From contig JAQVLW010000011.1 of NCBI GenBank assembly GCA_028703945.1, forward strand, positions 1 through 40,706: a stretch of DNA of 40,706 bases, read 5' to 3'. Source of the DNA: Aliarcobacter sp. Its GTDB lineage: Bacteria > Campylobacterota > Campylobacteria > Campylobacterales > Arcobacteraceae. Shown here piece after piece: positions 9,115 through 17,484 of the stretch. The notes under the pieces were generated by a model that searched no databases, had not been told where the DNA came from, and was given only the letters and a program-made list of their open reading frames with translations. Numbering within the stretch: the first letter of the stretch is position 1; every line of letters starts with the position of its first letter. Both the position numbers and the translations under genes were made by a program.

Positions 9115-9333
9115 CTATTTATTTAACAAACATTCTTTTGAACAATAAAATTTACCATTACTTACAATCGCTTCTTTTTGAGAAACATATATTTTGCAAG
9201 TTGGGCACTCTACCATTTCATCTTCAATTTTCTCATTTTTTTTACTAATAATACCTTTTTCTCTATTCTTTTTGAAAAAAAGAATATAAATCAAAAAAGC
9301 TATAATTACTACTGCAATTATTTTAAAAAACAT
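9115..9333 (-). CDS. PP0621-family membrane-anchored zinc-ribbon-like protein
   Basis: A 72-aa protein with an N-terminal transmembrane helix (about 3-19), a basic linker and a C-terminal cysteine motif: MVECPTCKIYVSQKEA followed by GKFYCSKEC. This arrangement (membrane anchor, CxxC, a middle EA segment, then YCSxxC) matches the PP0621 family, whose function is unknown. The four Cys may bind zinc. The ATG at 9333 shares a base with the rsmG stop (TAATG), suggesting coupled translation. Confidence 0.8.
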   Translation of the reverse strand: MFFKIIAVVIIAFLIYILFFKKNREKGIISKKNEKIEDEMVECPTCKIYVSQKEAIVSNGKFYCSKECLLNK

Positions 9334-9917
9334 TATTCACCTTTTATATAAAGATAATTTCTATCTTTTCTATTTACTATTTTATAATCATTAATTTTTG
9401 CTGTTTCAATCTCAGATTCAAGCATAGAACCTTTATAAAACAGATATGAACTATTTTCTTTTTTAATATTTTTTGTAATATCTAAAAGTAAAGAAGTATT
9501 TGTAACTGCTCTTGAAGTAATTAAGTCAACTTGTAAATCTTTAACTTCTTCGACTCTACTACAAATAACTGTTAAATTTTCTAATTTTAAACTAGCTTTT
9601 ACAAAATTTAAAAATGAAACTCTTTTGATTCGAGGCTCTATCAAGTAAGATTTTACATCTCTTAAAGCCATTGCTAAAATAAGACCAGGATAACCAGCAC
9701 CTGTCCCAATATCTGCAAAACTATTATATTTATTTATAAAATTTAAAGGAAATATAGAATCCAAAATATTTTCTTCAATATCACTTCGTAAAAGTCTTCC
9801 ACTAAGATTATGAACCTTCCCCCATTGTTGAAGTAATTTTATGAAAACTTCACAATCTTCATAAAATTTATCATCAAAATGAAGATTATTTTCTTCTAAT
9901 AATTGTTTTAAAAGCAT
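9333..9917 (-). CDS. rsmG: 16S rRNA (guanine527-N7)-methyltransferase
   Basis: A 194-aa Rossmann-fold methyltransferase that uses SAM to methylate G527 of 16S rRNA. The SAM motif FADIGTGAGYPGL is at 67-79, preceded by WGKVHNLSG and ILDSIFPL, all characteristic of RsmG/GidB. LITSRAV further on also fits. Length is slightly short but normal for Campylobacterota members. Its ATG overlaps the ribA stop by one base. Confidence 0.94.
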   Translation of the reverse strand: MLLKQLLEENNLHFDDKFYEDCEVFIKLLQQWGKVHNLSGRLLRSDIEENILDSIFPLNFINKYNSFADIGTGAGYPGLILAMALRDVKSYLIEPRIKRVSFLNFVKASLKLENLTVICSRVEEVKDLQVDLITSRAVTNTSLLLDITKNIKKENSSYLFYKGSMLESEIETAKINDYKIVNRKDRNYLYIKGE

Positions 9918-10492
9918 TAAAGCATATGTCCCATTTTTTCTTTTTTTGTAGATAAATATGCTTCGTTATATTTATTTGATTTTGTAATTGCTGGAATTCT
10001 TTCTATTATTTCAATTCCTAATGATTCAACATATTGTATTTTTTTAGGATTATTAGTTATTAATTTCAACTTTTTAACTCCTAAATCTTTAAAAATATGT
10101 CCAACTATTGAGTAATCCCTATCATCTTCACCAAAACCTAATTCTAAATTTGCTTGAATTGTGTTTCTTCCTTGGTCTTGAAGTGCATAAGCATTTACTT
10201 TATTTACTAAACCGATATTTCTACCTTCTTGTCTATGGTAAATTACTAAACCACCCTGTTGTGCTATAAACTTTAATGATAAATCTAATTGATTTTGACA
10301 ATCACACTTTAAACTTCCAAGTGTATCGCCTGTTAAGCACTCTGAGTGAATTCTTACATAAGGGGCATCAAGAGTTTCAAAATCTTGACTCATAATTGCT
10401 AAATGTTCTTGATTTCCATCTTTGTAAGCTTTTATTTTAAATTTTCCGTATTTTGTAGGTAAGTTTGCTATATTTGATTGAATAATATTCAT
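9917..10492 (-). CDS. ribA: GTP cyclohydrolase II
   Basis: A 191-aa enzyme that opens GTP to give the first intermediate of riboflavin synthesis. The zinc ligands are Cys52, Cys63 and Cys65 in SECLTGDTLGSLKCDC, and the catalytic segment HRQEGRNIGL is at 86-95. TNNPKK near the C-terminus is also diagnostic. It is a monofunctional RibA with no DHBP synthase domain. It is the first gene of a five-gene minus-strand run and is divergent from hemB across 59 bases. Confidence 0.96.
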   Translation of the reverse strand: MNIIQSNIANLPTKYGKFKIKAYKDGNQEHLAIMSQDFETLDAPYVRIHSECLTGDTLGSLKCDCQNQLDLSLKFIAQQGGLVIYHRQEGRNIGLVNKVNAYALQDQGRNTIQANLELGFGEDDRDYSIVGHIFKDLGVKKLKLITNNPKKIQYVESLGIEIIERIPAITKSNKYNEAYLSTKKEKMGHML

Positions 10493-10520
10493 TTGTATTT
10501 AAACCTTAAACTGTTAAAAT
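10493..10520 (+). promoter_or_regulatory. Possible hemB promoter
   Basis: TTGTAT (10493-10498) and TAAAAT (10515-10520) are separated by 16 bases in the 59-base divergent ribA/hemB gap. The match is weak in such AT-rich DNA. hemB itself has a clear AAGAGG ribosome binding site before its ATG. Confidence 0.35.
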
Positions 10521-10551
10521 CATAGGATTATAACCAAAAGAGGTAAATAGA

Positions 10552-11529
10552 ATGTTTAAACGATTTAGAAGACTAAGAATAAATGAGACTTTAAGAAATT
10601 TAGTTCAAGAAACTACATTAACACCAGATGATTTCATCTATCCGTTATTTGTAAAAGAAGGTAAAAATATCAAAACTGAAGTTTCTTCAATGCCAGGTGT
10701 TTTTCAAATGAGTGTTGATGAAATATTAAAAGAGTGTGAATATCTAGTAAGTATCAATTTAAAAGCAATCATTCTTTTTGCAATTCCTGATGTAAAAGAT
10801 TCAGTTGGAAGCGAGTGTTTATGCGATGAAAGTATAATTGCACGAACAATCAAAGCTATAAAAGCAAAATTTCCACAAATGTTTATCGTAACAGATTTAT
10901 GTTTTTGCGAATATACAGACCATGGACATTGTGGAATACTTGACCCAAAAACTGGAAGTGTTGATAATGATAAAACATTAGAAATTTCAGCTCAACAAGC
11001 ATTAGTTCATGCACGAGCAGGTGCTGATATGATAGCACCTTCTGGAATGATGGATGGAATTATTACAATACTTAGAAATGCTTTAGATGAAAATGGATTT
11101 AGAAATCTGCCAATAATGGCATATTCAACAAAATTTGCAAGTGGATATTATGGACCATTTAGAGATGTTGCTGAATCAACTCCATCTTTTGGAGATAGAA
11201 GAACTTATCAAATGAATCCTGCAAATAGACTTGAAGCCATTGAAGAATCACTTGAAGATGAAAAAGAAGGTGCAGATATTTTAATGGTAAAACCAGCTCT
11301 TGCATTTTTAGATATAGTAAGAGATATAAGAAACGCTTCAAATCTTCCTTTATGTGTTTATAATGTAAGTGGAGAATACGCAATGTTAAAACATGCAGGA
11401 ATTGCTGGATTGATTGATTATGAAAGAGTTATGATGGAAACTATGATTGCTTTTAAAAGAGCTGGTGCAAATATTATCATTTCATATCACGCAAAAGAAG
11501 TTTGTGAGATTTTAAGAAAACAAAACTAA
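10552..11529 (+). CDS. hemB: Delta-aminolevulinic acid dehydratase (porphobilinogen synthase)
   Basis: A 325-aa enzyme that condenses two 5-aminolevulinate molecules to porphobilinogen in heme synthesis. The Schiff-base lysines are Lys194 ([14 protein letters not shown]) and Lys247 (LMVKPAL). Zinc-type cysteines are present in [14 protein letters not shown] (Cys117, Cys119, Cys127), so this is a zinc-binding rather than a Mg-only form. Length is normal and the start has AAGAGG upstream. The histidine kinase gene begins two bases after its stop, so the two are likely cotranscribed. Confidence 0.97.
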   Translation: MFKRFRRLRINETLRNLVQETTLTPDDFIYPLFVKEGKNIKTEVSSMPGVFQMSVDEILKECEYLVSINLKAIILFAIPDVKDSVGSECLCDESIIARTIKAIKAKFPQMFIVTDLCFCEYTDHGHCGILDPKTGSVDNDKTLEISAQQALVHARAGADMIAPSGMMDGIITILRNALDENGFRNLPIMAYSTKFASGYYGPFRDVAESTPSFGDRRTYQMNPANRLEAIEESLEDEKEGADILMVKPALAFLDIVRDIRNASNLPLCVYNVSGEYAMLKHAGIAGLIDYERVMMETMIAFKRAGANIIISYHAKEVCEILRKQN

Positions 11530-11531
11530 AC

Positions 11532-12743
11532 ATGAATAATACTTATCTAGAAGCAATTGAAAATTCAAATATAGTATCAAAAACTGATATAAATGGAATT
11601 ATTACTTTTGTAAATGATGAGTTTTGTAAAATTTCTGGCTATTCTTATGATGAACTAATTGGTCAAAACCATAACATTGTAAGACATCCAGATGTTCCTA
11701 CTTCAAATTTTGAAACTCTTTGGAAAACTGTATTAAATAAAAAACCATATAAAGCAACGGTTAAAAACCTCACAAAAGATGGGAAAACTGTATATTTAAA
11801 TACTACAATCACACCCATTTTAGATGATAAATCAAATATTATAGAATTTATTGCAATAAGATATGATGTAACTGCTGAAGTTGAATTAAAAAAACATTTA
11901 GAACTAAAAGACAAAGAACTTGAGCAGTTAAATCTAACACTAGAACAAAAAGTAATAGAACAAACGAAACAATTAAAAGAGTTAAATAAAACACTAGAAC
12001 AAAAAGTTGCCCTTGAGATTAAAAAAAATGAAGAAAAACAAAAAATGCTTTTTTGGCAATCACGAATGGCAAGTTTAGGTCAAATGCTTGGGAATATAGC
12101 TCATCAATGGAGACAACCATTAACTGAGCTTAATCTAACTTTATTTAATATGAAAAGAGCTTGTACTAAAAATGATGAAAAAAAAGTAGATGAACTATAT
12201 AAAGAAAGCAAACTTCTTATTTTAAATATGTCTTCAACGATAGAAGATTTTTCAAACTTCTTTAATCCACAAAAAGAGAAAAAAAGTTTTGAAATAAAAG
12301 AAGCTGTAAATGAAGCTTTGGTTATTTTGAGAAAAGTAATAGAGATGGAAAATATAAACATAAAAATAGATGTTCCAATAAAATATAAGGTTTTAGGAGT
12401 ATCTAACGAATTATCTCAAGTAATTATTAATCTAATTCAAAACTCAAAAGATGCTTTTAAAATAAATGATATTAAAAATAAAAAAATTACAATAACTCTT
12501 AAAGAAGAGCATATTTTAGATAAAAAATATTCGTTACTTGAAATAAGTGATAATGCAGGTGGAATAAGTAAAGAAAATGCCGATAAGATATTTGAACCAT
12601 ATTTTACGACTAAACATAAATCTCAAGGAACAGGACTTGGACTTTTTATGTCTAAAATGATTATTGAAAAAAGTTTAGATGGAGAGTTAAGCCATGAAAA
12701 TATAAAAAATGGTTCTTTATTTACCATAAAATTAGTTTTATAA
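11532..12743 (+). CDS. Soluble PAS-domain sensor histidine kinase
   Basis: A 403-aa kinase with no membrane segment or signal peptide. An N-terminal PAS domain (about 5-115) includes GYSYDELIGQNHNIVRHPDV, an Aer-like sequence seen in redox- or oxygen-sensing PAS domains. A coiled coil follows (about 118-172) with repeated LNxTLEQKV units. The phosphoacceptor His191 is in NIAHQWRQPL. The ATPase domain shows an N-box (NLIQNSKDA), DNAGGI and GTGLGLFMSKMI. It should autophosphorylate and pass phosphate to the regulator encoded 15 bases downstream. There is no good Shine-Dalgarno before its ATG, so translation may be coupled to hemB. The ligand is unknown. Confidence 0.93.
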   Translation: MNNTYLEAIENSNIVSKTDINGIITFVNDEFCKISGYSYDELIGQNHNIVRHPDVPTSNFETLWKTVLNKKPYKATVKNLTKDGKTVYLNTTITPILDDKSNIIEFIAIRYDVTAEVELKKHLELKDKELEQLNLTLEQKVIEQTKQLKELNKTLEQKVALEIKKNEEKQKMLFWQSRMASLGQMLGNIAHQWRQPLTELNLTLFNMKRACTKNDEKKVDELYKESKLLILNMSSTIEDFSNFFNPQKEKKSFEIKEAVNEALVILRKVIEMENINIKIDVPIKYKVLGVSNELSQVIINLIQNSKDAFKINDIKNKKITITLKEEHILDKKYSLLEISDNAGGISKENADKIFEPYFTTKHKSQGTGLGLFMSKMIIEKSLDGELSHENIKNGSLFTIKLVL

Positions 12744-12758
12744 AAAATAGGAAAATAA

Positions 12759-13439
12759 ATGAATTATGAATTACTAAAAACACTAAAAATTTTAATTGTA
12801 GAAGATGAAAAAAGATTAGCACAACTTTTAAAAGATGCTATTTCTGATTCATTTTTTTCTGTTGTAATTGCAAAAGATGGAAATGAAGGGTTAAAAAAAT
12901 TCAAAAGCTTTAAACCAGATATTATAATAACAGATATTATGATGCCTGTATGTGATGGATTAGATATGACAATCAAAATAAAAAAATTAGATGGAAATAT
13001 ACCAATTATAGTTTTAAGCGCTCATTCTGATAAAGAACAACTTTTAAAAGCTATTGATATAGGCATAAACAAATATTTTATAAAACCATTTGATCCAGAA
13101 GAAGTAATAGAGCATATAAATAAAATAGCACCTTCATTAAATAAAAAAAGACAGGTAAAACTAAAAGAAGATTTTATGTTTGATAATAATTCAATGTCTT
13201 TATACAAAAATACAGTATTAATAAATCTAACAAAAAGAGAAAAAGAGTTTATTCATCTATTAATAAAAGTTAATAATAAAGTAGTCGATTCTGAATATAT
13301 AAAAGAAAATCTTTGGAATGAAGAAGTAAATGATGAAAGATTAAGAACTTTTATAAAAAGATTAAGAATAAAAACATCAAAAGATATTATAGAAAATATA
13401 TCAGGGCAAGGGTATTTAATTTCTATATTGGATAGTTAA
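12759..13439 (+). CDS. OmpR/PhoB-family response regulator
   Basis: A 226-aa regulator. The N-terminal receiver has the acidic pair in VEDE, the phosphoacceptor Asp59 in IITDIMMP and the conserved Lys in FIKPFDP. The C-terminal winged-helix domain (about 130-226) includes LTKREKEFIHLLI and RTFIKRLRIK. It pairs with the PAS kinase encoded upstream. The last 24 bases overlap the convergent nrdG gene, leaving no room for a terminator between them. Its targets are unknown; the adjacent nrd operon is one candidate. Confidence 0.95.
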   Translation: MNYELLKTLKILIVEDEKRLAQLLKDAISDSFFSVVIAKDGNEGLKKFKSFKPDIIITDIMMPVCDGLDMTIKIKKLDGNIPIIVLSAHSDKEQLLKAIDIGINKYFIKPFDPEEVIEHINKIAPSLNKKRQVKLKEDFMFDNNSMSLYKNTVLINLTKREKEFIHLLIKVNNKVVDSEYIKENLWNEEVNDERLRTFIKRLRIKTSKDIIENISGQGYLISILDS

Positions 13440-14120
13440 ATTTTGGCAATCTATTTTATTTTTATCAATATCTGAAGATTTAGAAATATTTCCAATATTT
13501 GAAGAGGTTTCTAAAAAATTTTGTAAATAATATGTTTTTTTATAACCTAAGTTGCTAATAGTTTTTATCATCTCATTAATATCATTTTCATCAAGTAAAG
13601 ATTTATTAATAGTAGTTCGTAATTCAAAATTAAAATCTATTTTTATTAAGTATTGTATAGTCTTAATAGTATTATCATACATATCAACTCCTACAATTTT
13701 TTTAAATTTATAACTAGGTGCTTTAAAATCAATGGCAATATAATCTAATAAATTTAAATCTATGAGTTTTTTTATTTGTGATAAATTTGTTGCATTTGTA
13801 TCAAGTTTTATTTTAAAACCCATTTTTCTTATTTCTATACAAAAGGGGATTAGGTTATGAATAGTTGCTTCTCCACCTGATAATACAACAGCATCAAGAA
13901 GTCCTTTTCTTGTTTTTAAAAATTCAAGAACATCATTTTGCGTATAATTACCTTTTTTTGTATAAACTATAATATCATTATAGCAATACAAACATCTAAA
14001 GTTACAAGATACGAACCAAACTATGCAAGACAAATGTCCTACATAATCGGTTGTTGTAAATTTTGTAATGTTATATACAATCTTTTGATTCAATAAATTT
14101 AATTCTTTGATTGTGTTCAC
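13416..14120 (-). CDS. nrdG: Anaerobic ribonucleotide reductase activase (radical SAM)
   Basis: A 234-aa radical-SAM protein. The cluster-binding motif is CNFRCLYC (Cys39, Cys43, Cys46), and LSGGEATIH (80-88) is the SAM-binding GGE segment. It should reductively cleave SAM to install a glycyl radical on the class III ribonucleotide reductase. Length is greater than short NrdG forms but typical of the longer activase type. The GTG start at 14120 overlaps the 55-aa glycyl-radical ORF by 50 bases; a start a few codons further in is possible. Its substrate glycine is probably on that 55-aa protein. Confidence 0.9.
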   Translation of the reverse strand: MNTIKELNLLNQKIVYNITKFTTTDYVGHLSCIVWFVSCNFRCLYCYNDIIVYTKKGNYTQNDVLEFLKTRKGLLDAVVLSGGEATIHNLIPFCIEIRKMGFKIKLDTNATNLSQIKKLIDLNLLDYIAIDFKAPSYKFKKIVGVDMYDNTIKTIQYLIKIDFNFELRTTINKSLLDENDINEMIKTISNLGYKKTYYLQNFLETSSNIGNISKSSDIDKNKIDCQNLTIQYRN

Positions 14121-14238
14121 CTTTTTTACCTAAATTAAAGCTCTCAACTGGTCTATGGTAACCCATAACCCTAGTATAAACCATACACTTTGTTCTTTTT
14201 TCACTATGCTTTTCAAGCAATTCTTGACTTTTCATCAT
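14071..14238 (-). CDS. Stand-alone glycyl-radical domain of class III ribonucleotide reductase (55 aa)
   Basis: This ORF starts at tandem ATG codons (14238-14233), with AAGGAG seven bases upstream, and reads in the +1 frame relative to the end of nrdD. Its 55 residues contain RTKCMVYTRVMGYHRPVESF, the C-terminal glycyl-radical motif of NrdD, with the radical site most likely Gly26 in RVMGY, then NLGKKGEH. The 705-aa NrdD encoded just upstream ends without this motif. The two chains therefore probably assemble into one active enzyme, with NrdG activating the small one. The first 26 bases overlap nrdD and the last 50 overlap nrdG. A ribosomal +1 shift making a fused chain is an alternative. Confidence 0.85.
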   Translation of the reverse strand: MMKSQELLEKHSEKRTKCMVYTRVMGYHRPVESFNLGKKGEHNQRIKFIESKDCI

Positions 14239-16330
14239 TTTTTAACTCCTTTTTTAAGATTTCCTCATCACATTTTGGACAATATTCATGTTCACCTGGT
14301 AAATATCCATGAATATCACAAACTGAAAATAATGGCGTTACAGTAATATAAGGCAATTTAAAGTTTGTTATTGTGTTTTTTACAAATTTTCTACAAGCAT
14401 CTGTTGAAGATATTCTTTCATTCATGTATAAGTGTAATACTGTTCCACCTGTATATTTACATTGTAATTCATCTTGTAAAGATAAGGCTTCAAATGGATC
14501 ATCTGTATAATCAACAGGAAGTTGTGAAGAATTTGTATAATAAATATTCTTACCATTCCCCGCTTGAATTATTTCTTTATATCTTTTCTTATCTTCTTTT
14601 GCAAATCTATATGTAGTTCCCTCAGCTGGTGTTGCTTCAAGATTGTATAAATTTCCTGTTTCTTCTTGAAATTTAATCATTTTTTCTCTCATAAAATCTA
14701 AGATTTCAATACAAAAATCATTTCCTATTTTAGAAGAAACATCAATATCTTCTTTAAAATAATTCTTCACCATTTCATTCATACCATTTACTCCAATAGT
14801 AGAAAAATGGTTGTTAAAGTTTGGTAAATATCTTTTTGTATAAGGATAAAGACCCCTTTCATACATATCTTGTACGAAAACTCTTTTCTTTTCAAGTGTT
14901 GATTTTGCAAGGTCCATTAACTCTTCTAATCTTGAGAAGAAGCCTTTTGAATCATTTTTGTATAAGTATCCAAGTCTTGCCATATTAATAGTTACAACTC
15001 CAATACTTCCTGTCATCTCAGCTGAGCCAAAAAGCCCACCACCTCGTTTTAGAAGCTCTCTTAAATCAAGCTGTAATCTACAACACATACTTCTTACATG
15101 ACCTGGTTTGTATGCTTTTTCATTTGGAACTAGATTTCCATTTTCATCTTTTTCATATTGACTACCTATGAAGTTTTGGAAATATGAACTTCCTATTTTT
15201 GCAGTATTTTCAAATAAAACATCAGTATTTTCACCATACCAATCAAAATCTTCAGTAATATTTACTGTTGGAATTGGAAAAGTAAAAGGTTGTCCTGTTT
15301 TATCACCTTGTGTCATAACTTCATAATAAGCCTTATTTATTTGATTCATCTCTTTTTGAAAATCTTTATAAGTTAACTCTTCAAATGATTTATAACCTTT
15401 TTCTTTTATTCTTTCTAATAATTCTTCATTTTGAAAATCTTTAAAAAGATGTTTTTGATTTTTCGTTGGAATTTGATCTTTTAAATCAGAAGGAACTGTC
15501 CAATCAATAGTAATATTTGTAAATGGACTTTGTCCCCAACGAGCAGGAACATTTAAGTTATAAATGAAAGATCTAACAGCTTTTTTTATTTCACTATAAG
15601 ACAAATTATCTTTAAACACATAAGGTGCTAAATATGTATCAAAACTACTAAAAGCTTGAGCACCAGCCCATTCACTTTGTAAAATTCCCAAAAAGTTTGC
15701 CATTTGTCCTAATGCTTCTCTAAAATGACTAGGAGCTGTACTTTCAACTCTTCCTCTAACCCCATTAAATCCCTCATCAAGTAAAACTCTTAAACTCCAA
15801 CCAGCACAATATCCACTTAAACAATCTAAATCATGAATATGATAATCAGCGTTTCTATGGGCATAACCCTCTTCTTTTGAATAAACTTTATCAAGCCAAT
15901 AATTTGCAATTACTTTTCCAGCACTATTATTTATAAGCCCAGCATGAGAATACCCAGTATTTGAATTTGCTTTTATTCTCCAATCATTTCCATTTATATA
16001 TTCTTGAATTGTTTGAGTTGAATTTATATATGTAGTATCAGATTCGATTTGAAGTATTTGTTCTCTTTGGATTTTATGTAAATGTCTATATAAAATAAAA
16101 GATTTCATAACATCAAAATATCTAGCTTTAAATAACTCTTTTTCTATTATATCTTGTATATCTTCAACAGCTACTAATCTTTTTTGTTTTATTTCAAATA
16201 AAACATTGAAAAATATAGAAATATCATATTGGATATTTACACTTTTAAATGCTTTTTTTATTGCATCCTCTATTTTAAATGATTCAAAAATTTGTTTACT
16301 ACCATCTCTTTTTAATATACTCTCAATCAT
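14213..16330 (-). CDS. nrdD: Anaerobic (class III) ribonucleoside-triphosphate reductase, catalytic chain
   Basis: A 705-aa protein that reduces ribonucleotides to deoxyribonucleotides without oxygen. An N-terminal ATP-cone (about 1-90, from ILKRDGSKQIFESFKIEDAI) gives allosteric control. The barrel follows, with candidate active-site cysteines in GYCAGWSL (Cys175) and SMCCRLQ (Cys416/417). A C-terminal metal site is visible (Cys671, Cys684, Cys687 in CDIHGYLPGEHEYCPKC). The chain stops about 18 residues after this site and lacks the RVxGY glycyl-radical motif found at this point in ordinary NrdD. That motif lies on the next ORF. A promoter-like sequence precedes the gene. Confidence 0.95.
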   Translation of the reverse strand: MIESILKRDGSKQIFESFKIEDAIKKAFKSVNIQYDISIFFNVLFEIKQKRLVAVEDIQDIIEKELFKARYFDVMKSFILYRHLHKIQREQILQIESDTTYINSTQTIQEYINGNDWRIKANSNTGYSHAGLINNSAGKVIANYWLDKVYSKEEGYAHRNADYHIHDLDCLSGYCAGWSLRVLLDEGFNGVRGRVESTAPSHFREALGQMANFLGILQSEWAGAQAFSSFDTYLAPYVFKDNLSYSEIKKAVRSFIYNLNVPARWGQSPFTNITIDWTVPSDLKDQIPTKNQKHLFKDFQNEELLERIKEKGYKSFEELTYKDFQKEMNQINKAYYEVMTQGDKTGQPFTFPIPTVNITEDFDWYGENTDVLFENTAKIGSSYFQNFIGSQYEKDENGNLVPNEKAYKPGHVRSMCCRLQLDLRELLKRGGGLFGSAEMTGSIGVVTINMARLGYLYKNDSKGFFSRLEELMDLAKSTLEKKRVFVQDMYERGLYPYTKRYLPNFNNHFSTIGVNGMNEMVKNYFKEDIDVSSKIGNDFCIEILDFMREKMIKFQEETGNLYNLEATPAEGTTYRFAKEDKKRYKEIIQAGNGKNIYYTNSSQLPVDYTDDPFEALSLQDELQCKYTGGTVLHLYMNERISSTDACRKFVKNTITNFKLPYITVTPLFSVCDIHGYLPGEHEYCPKCDEEILKKELKNDEKSRIA

Positions 16331-16357
16331 TTATATTTCCTTTTTAAAGATTTCGTA

Positions 16358-16386
16358 ATTGTAGACGAGATTTTCTTAATAAACAA
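16358..16386 (-). promoter_or_regulatory. Predicted sigma-70-type promoter of nrdD
   Basis: On the minus strand TTGTTT (16386-16381) and TACAAT (16363-16358) are separated by 17 bases, placing the start of transcription near 16351, about 20 bases before the nrdD ATG at 16330. An AAGGAA ribosome binding site precedes that ATG. Confidence 0.55.
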
Positions 16387-16396
16387 TGAGTTATTT

Positions 16397-16412
16397 TGTC
16401 ACTAAAGTGTCA
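16397..16412. promoter_or_regulatory. Near-palindrome upstream of nrdD
   Basis: TGTCACTAAAGTGTCA is a 16-base dyad in which six of seven arm positions pair around a central AA. Its centre is about 53 bases upstream of the predicted nrdD start, a position used by activators. It does not match the NrdR-box or FNR consensus I know. The cognate regulator is unknown; the neighbouring response regulator is one possibility. Confidence 0.45.
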
Positions 16413-16445
16413 TAAAATGGGCATTTTTAACAAAATCAAGGACTA

Positions 16446-16484
16446 AAAATATTAAATATTAGAAATATTAAAAATATTAAAAAT
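16446..16484. repeat. AT-rich tandem AATATTAAA-like repeats
   Basis: Four imperfect copies of an AATATT-centred unit lie between the nrdD promoter region and argF. The tract contains only A and T apart from a single G. It may act as an UP element or bent DNA for argF, or be simple AT drift. No ORF covers it. Confidence 0.45.
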
Positions 16485-16554
16485 TTAAGTTTTAAGTAGT
16501 TCTAAAGTTAAATTAAATAGAATGTCCGTTTTTATTAATTACAGAGGGAATAAA

Positions 16555-17484
16555 ATGAGACATTTCTTAACATTAGCTGATTATACTAAAGAAGAGATTT
16601 TAGAAATACTAACATTAGCTAGACAAATCAAAGATGAAACTAAAAGAAGAGACTTTAAAGATTACATGCCTAAAAAAACATTAGGAATGATTTTTGAAAA
16701 AAGCTCTACACGAACAAGAGTATCTTTTGAAACAGGTATTTATCAGTTAGGTGGTATCGGTTTATTTCTTTCATCAAATGACATTCAACTAGGTCGAGGT
16801 GAGCCAATGAGCGACACGGCAAGAGTGATATCTAGAATGGTTGATATGGTAATGATTAGAACTTTTGAACAAAGTAAAATAGAAGAATTTGCAAAATATT
16901 CAAAAGTTCCTGTAATAAATGGTTTAACAACTGAATATCATCCTGTTCAACTTATGGCTGATTATATGACTATTCAAGAAGCAGGACTTGATAAAGATTT
17001 AGTTGTTGCTTATGTTGGTGATGGAAATAACATGACACATTCATGGCTTAATTTAGCTGCAAAACTCGGTTTTGAATTAAGAGTTGCAACACCTAAAGGT
17101 TATGAGGTTGATGCTTCTATTTTAGAAAAATCTTTAGAAATGGCAAAATTAAGTGGTGCAAAAATTACAATTACAAATGACCCTAAAATTGCAGTAAAAG
17201 ATGCAACAGTAGTAACAACAGATACTTGGGTTTCAATGGGACAAGAATCAGAAAAAGAGAAAAGAATAAAAGATTTCACAGGATATATTGTTGATTCTGC
17301 TATGATGAAATTGGCTCATGAAAAAGCTATTTTCTTACACTGTTTACCCGCATATAGAGGTTATGAAGTTAGTGAAGAAGTTATGGAAAGTTCTCAAAGT
17401 TTGATTTTTGAAGAAGCAGAAAATAGACTACATGCACAAAAAGGTGTAATGGTTTGGTTAGATAGAAAAAGAGATGAAAAATAA
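16555..17484 (+). CDS. argF: Ornithine carbamoyltransferase
   Basis: A 309-aa enzyme (from the chosen start) that joins carbamoyl phosphate and ornithine to form citrulline in arginine synthesis. The carbamoyl-phosphate loop STRTR is at 51-55, HPVQ at 129-132, SMGQE at 227-231 and the ornithine-binding HCLPAYRG at 262-269. The frame is open from an ATG at 16522, but I chose 16555: AGAGGG lies seven to eight bases upstream and the protein then starts at the usual family position ([10 protein letters not shown]). The TAA overlaps the hemN ATG by one base. Confidence 0.95.
   Translation: MRHFLTLADYTKEEILEILTLARQIKDETKRRDFKDYMPKKTLGMIFEKSSTRTRVSFETGIYQLGGIGLFLSSNDIQLGRGEPMSDTARVISRMVDMVMIRTFEQSKIEEFAKYSKVPVINGLTTEYHPVQLMADYMTIQEAGLDKDLVVAYVGDGNNMTHSWLNLAAKLGFELRVATPKGYEVDASILEKSLEMAKLSGAKITITNDPKIAVKDATVVTTDTWVSMGQESEKEKRIKDFTGYIVDSAMMKLAHEKAIFLHCLPAYRGYEVSEEVMESSQSLIFEEAENRLHAQKGVMVWLDRKRDEK

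Noticed and set aside
14071-14238. nrdD split as a sequencing frameshift
   Set aside because: The second ORF has its own AAGGAG site and tandem ATG at ideal spacing, which a random base error would not create. Comparison with relatives would settle it.
16446-16484. AT-rich repeats as a CRISPR array or replication origin
   Set aside because: The units are too short and irregular with no spacers, and no dnaA gene or DnaA-box cluster is nearby.
16522-16554. Upstream in-frame ATG for argF, adding 11 residues
   Set aside because: No ribosome binding site precedes it, whereas AGAGGG precedes the ATG at 16555, which gives the usual family N-terminus.
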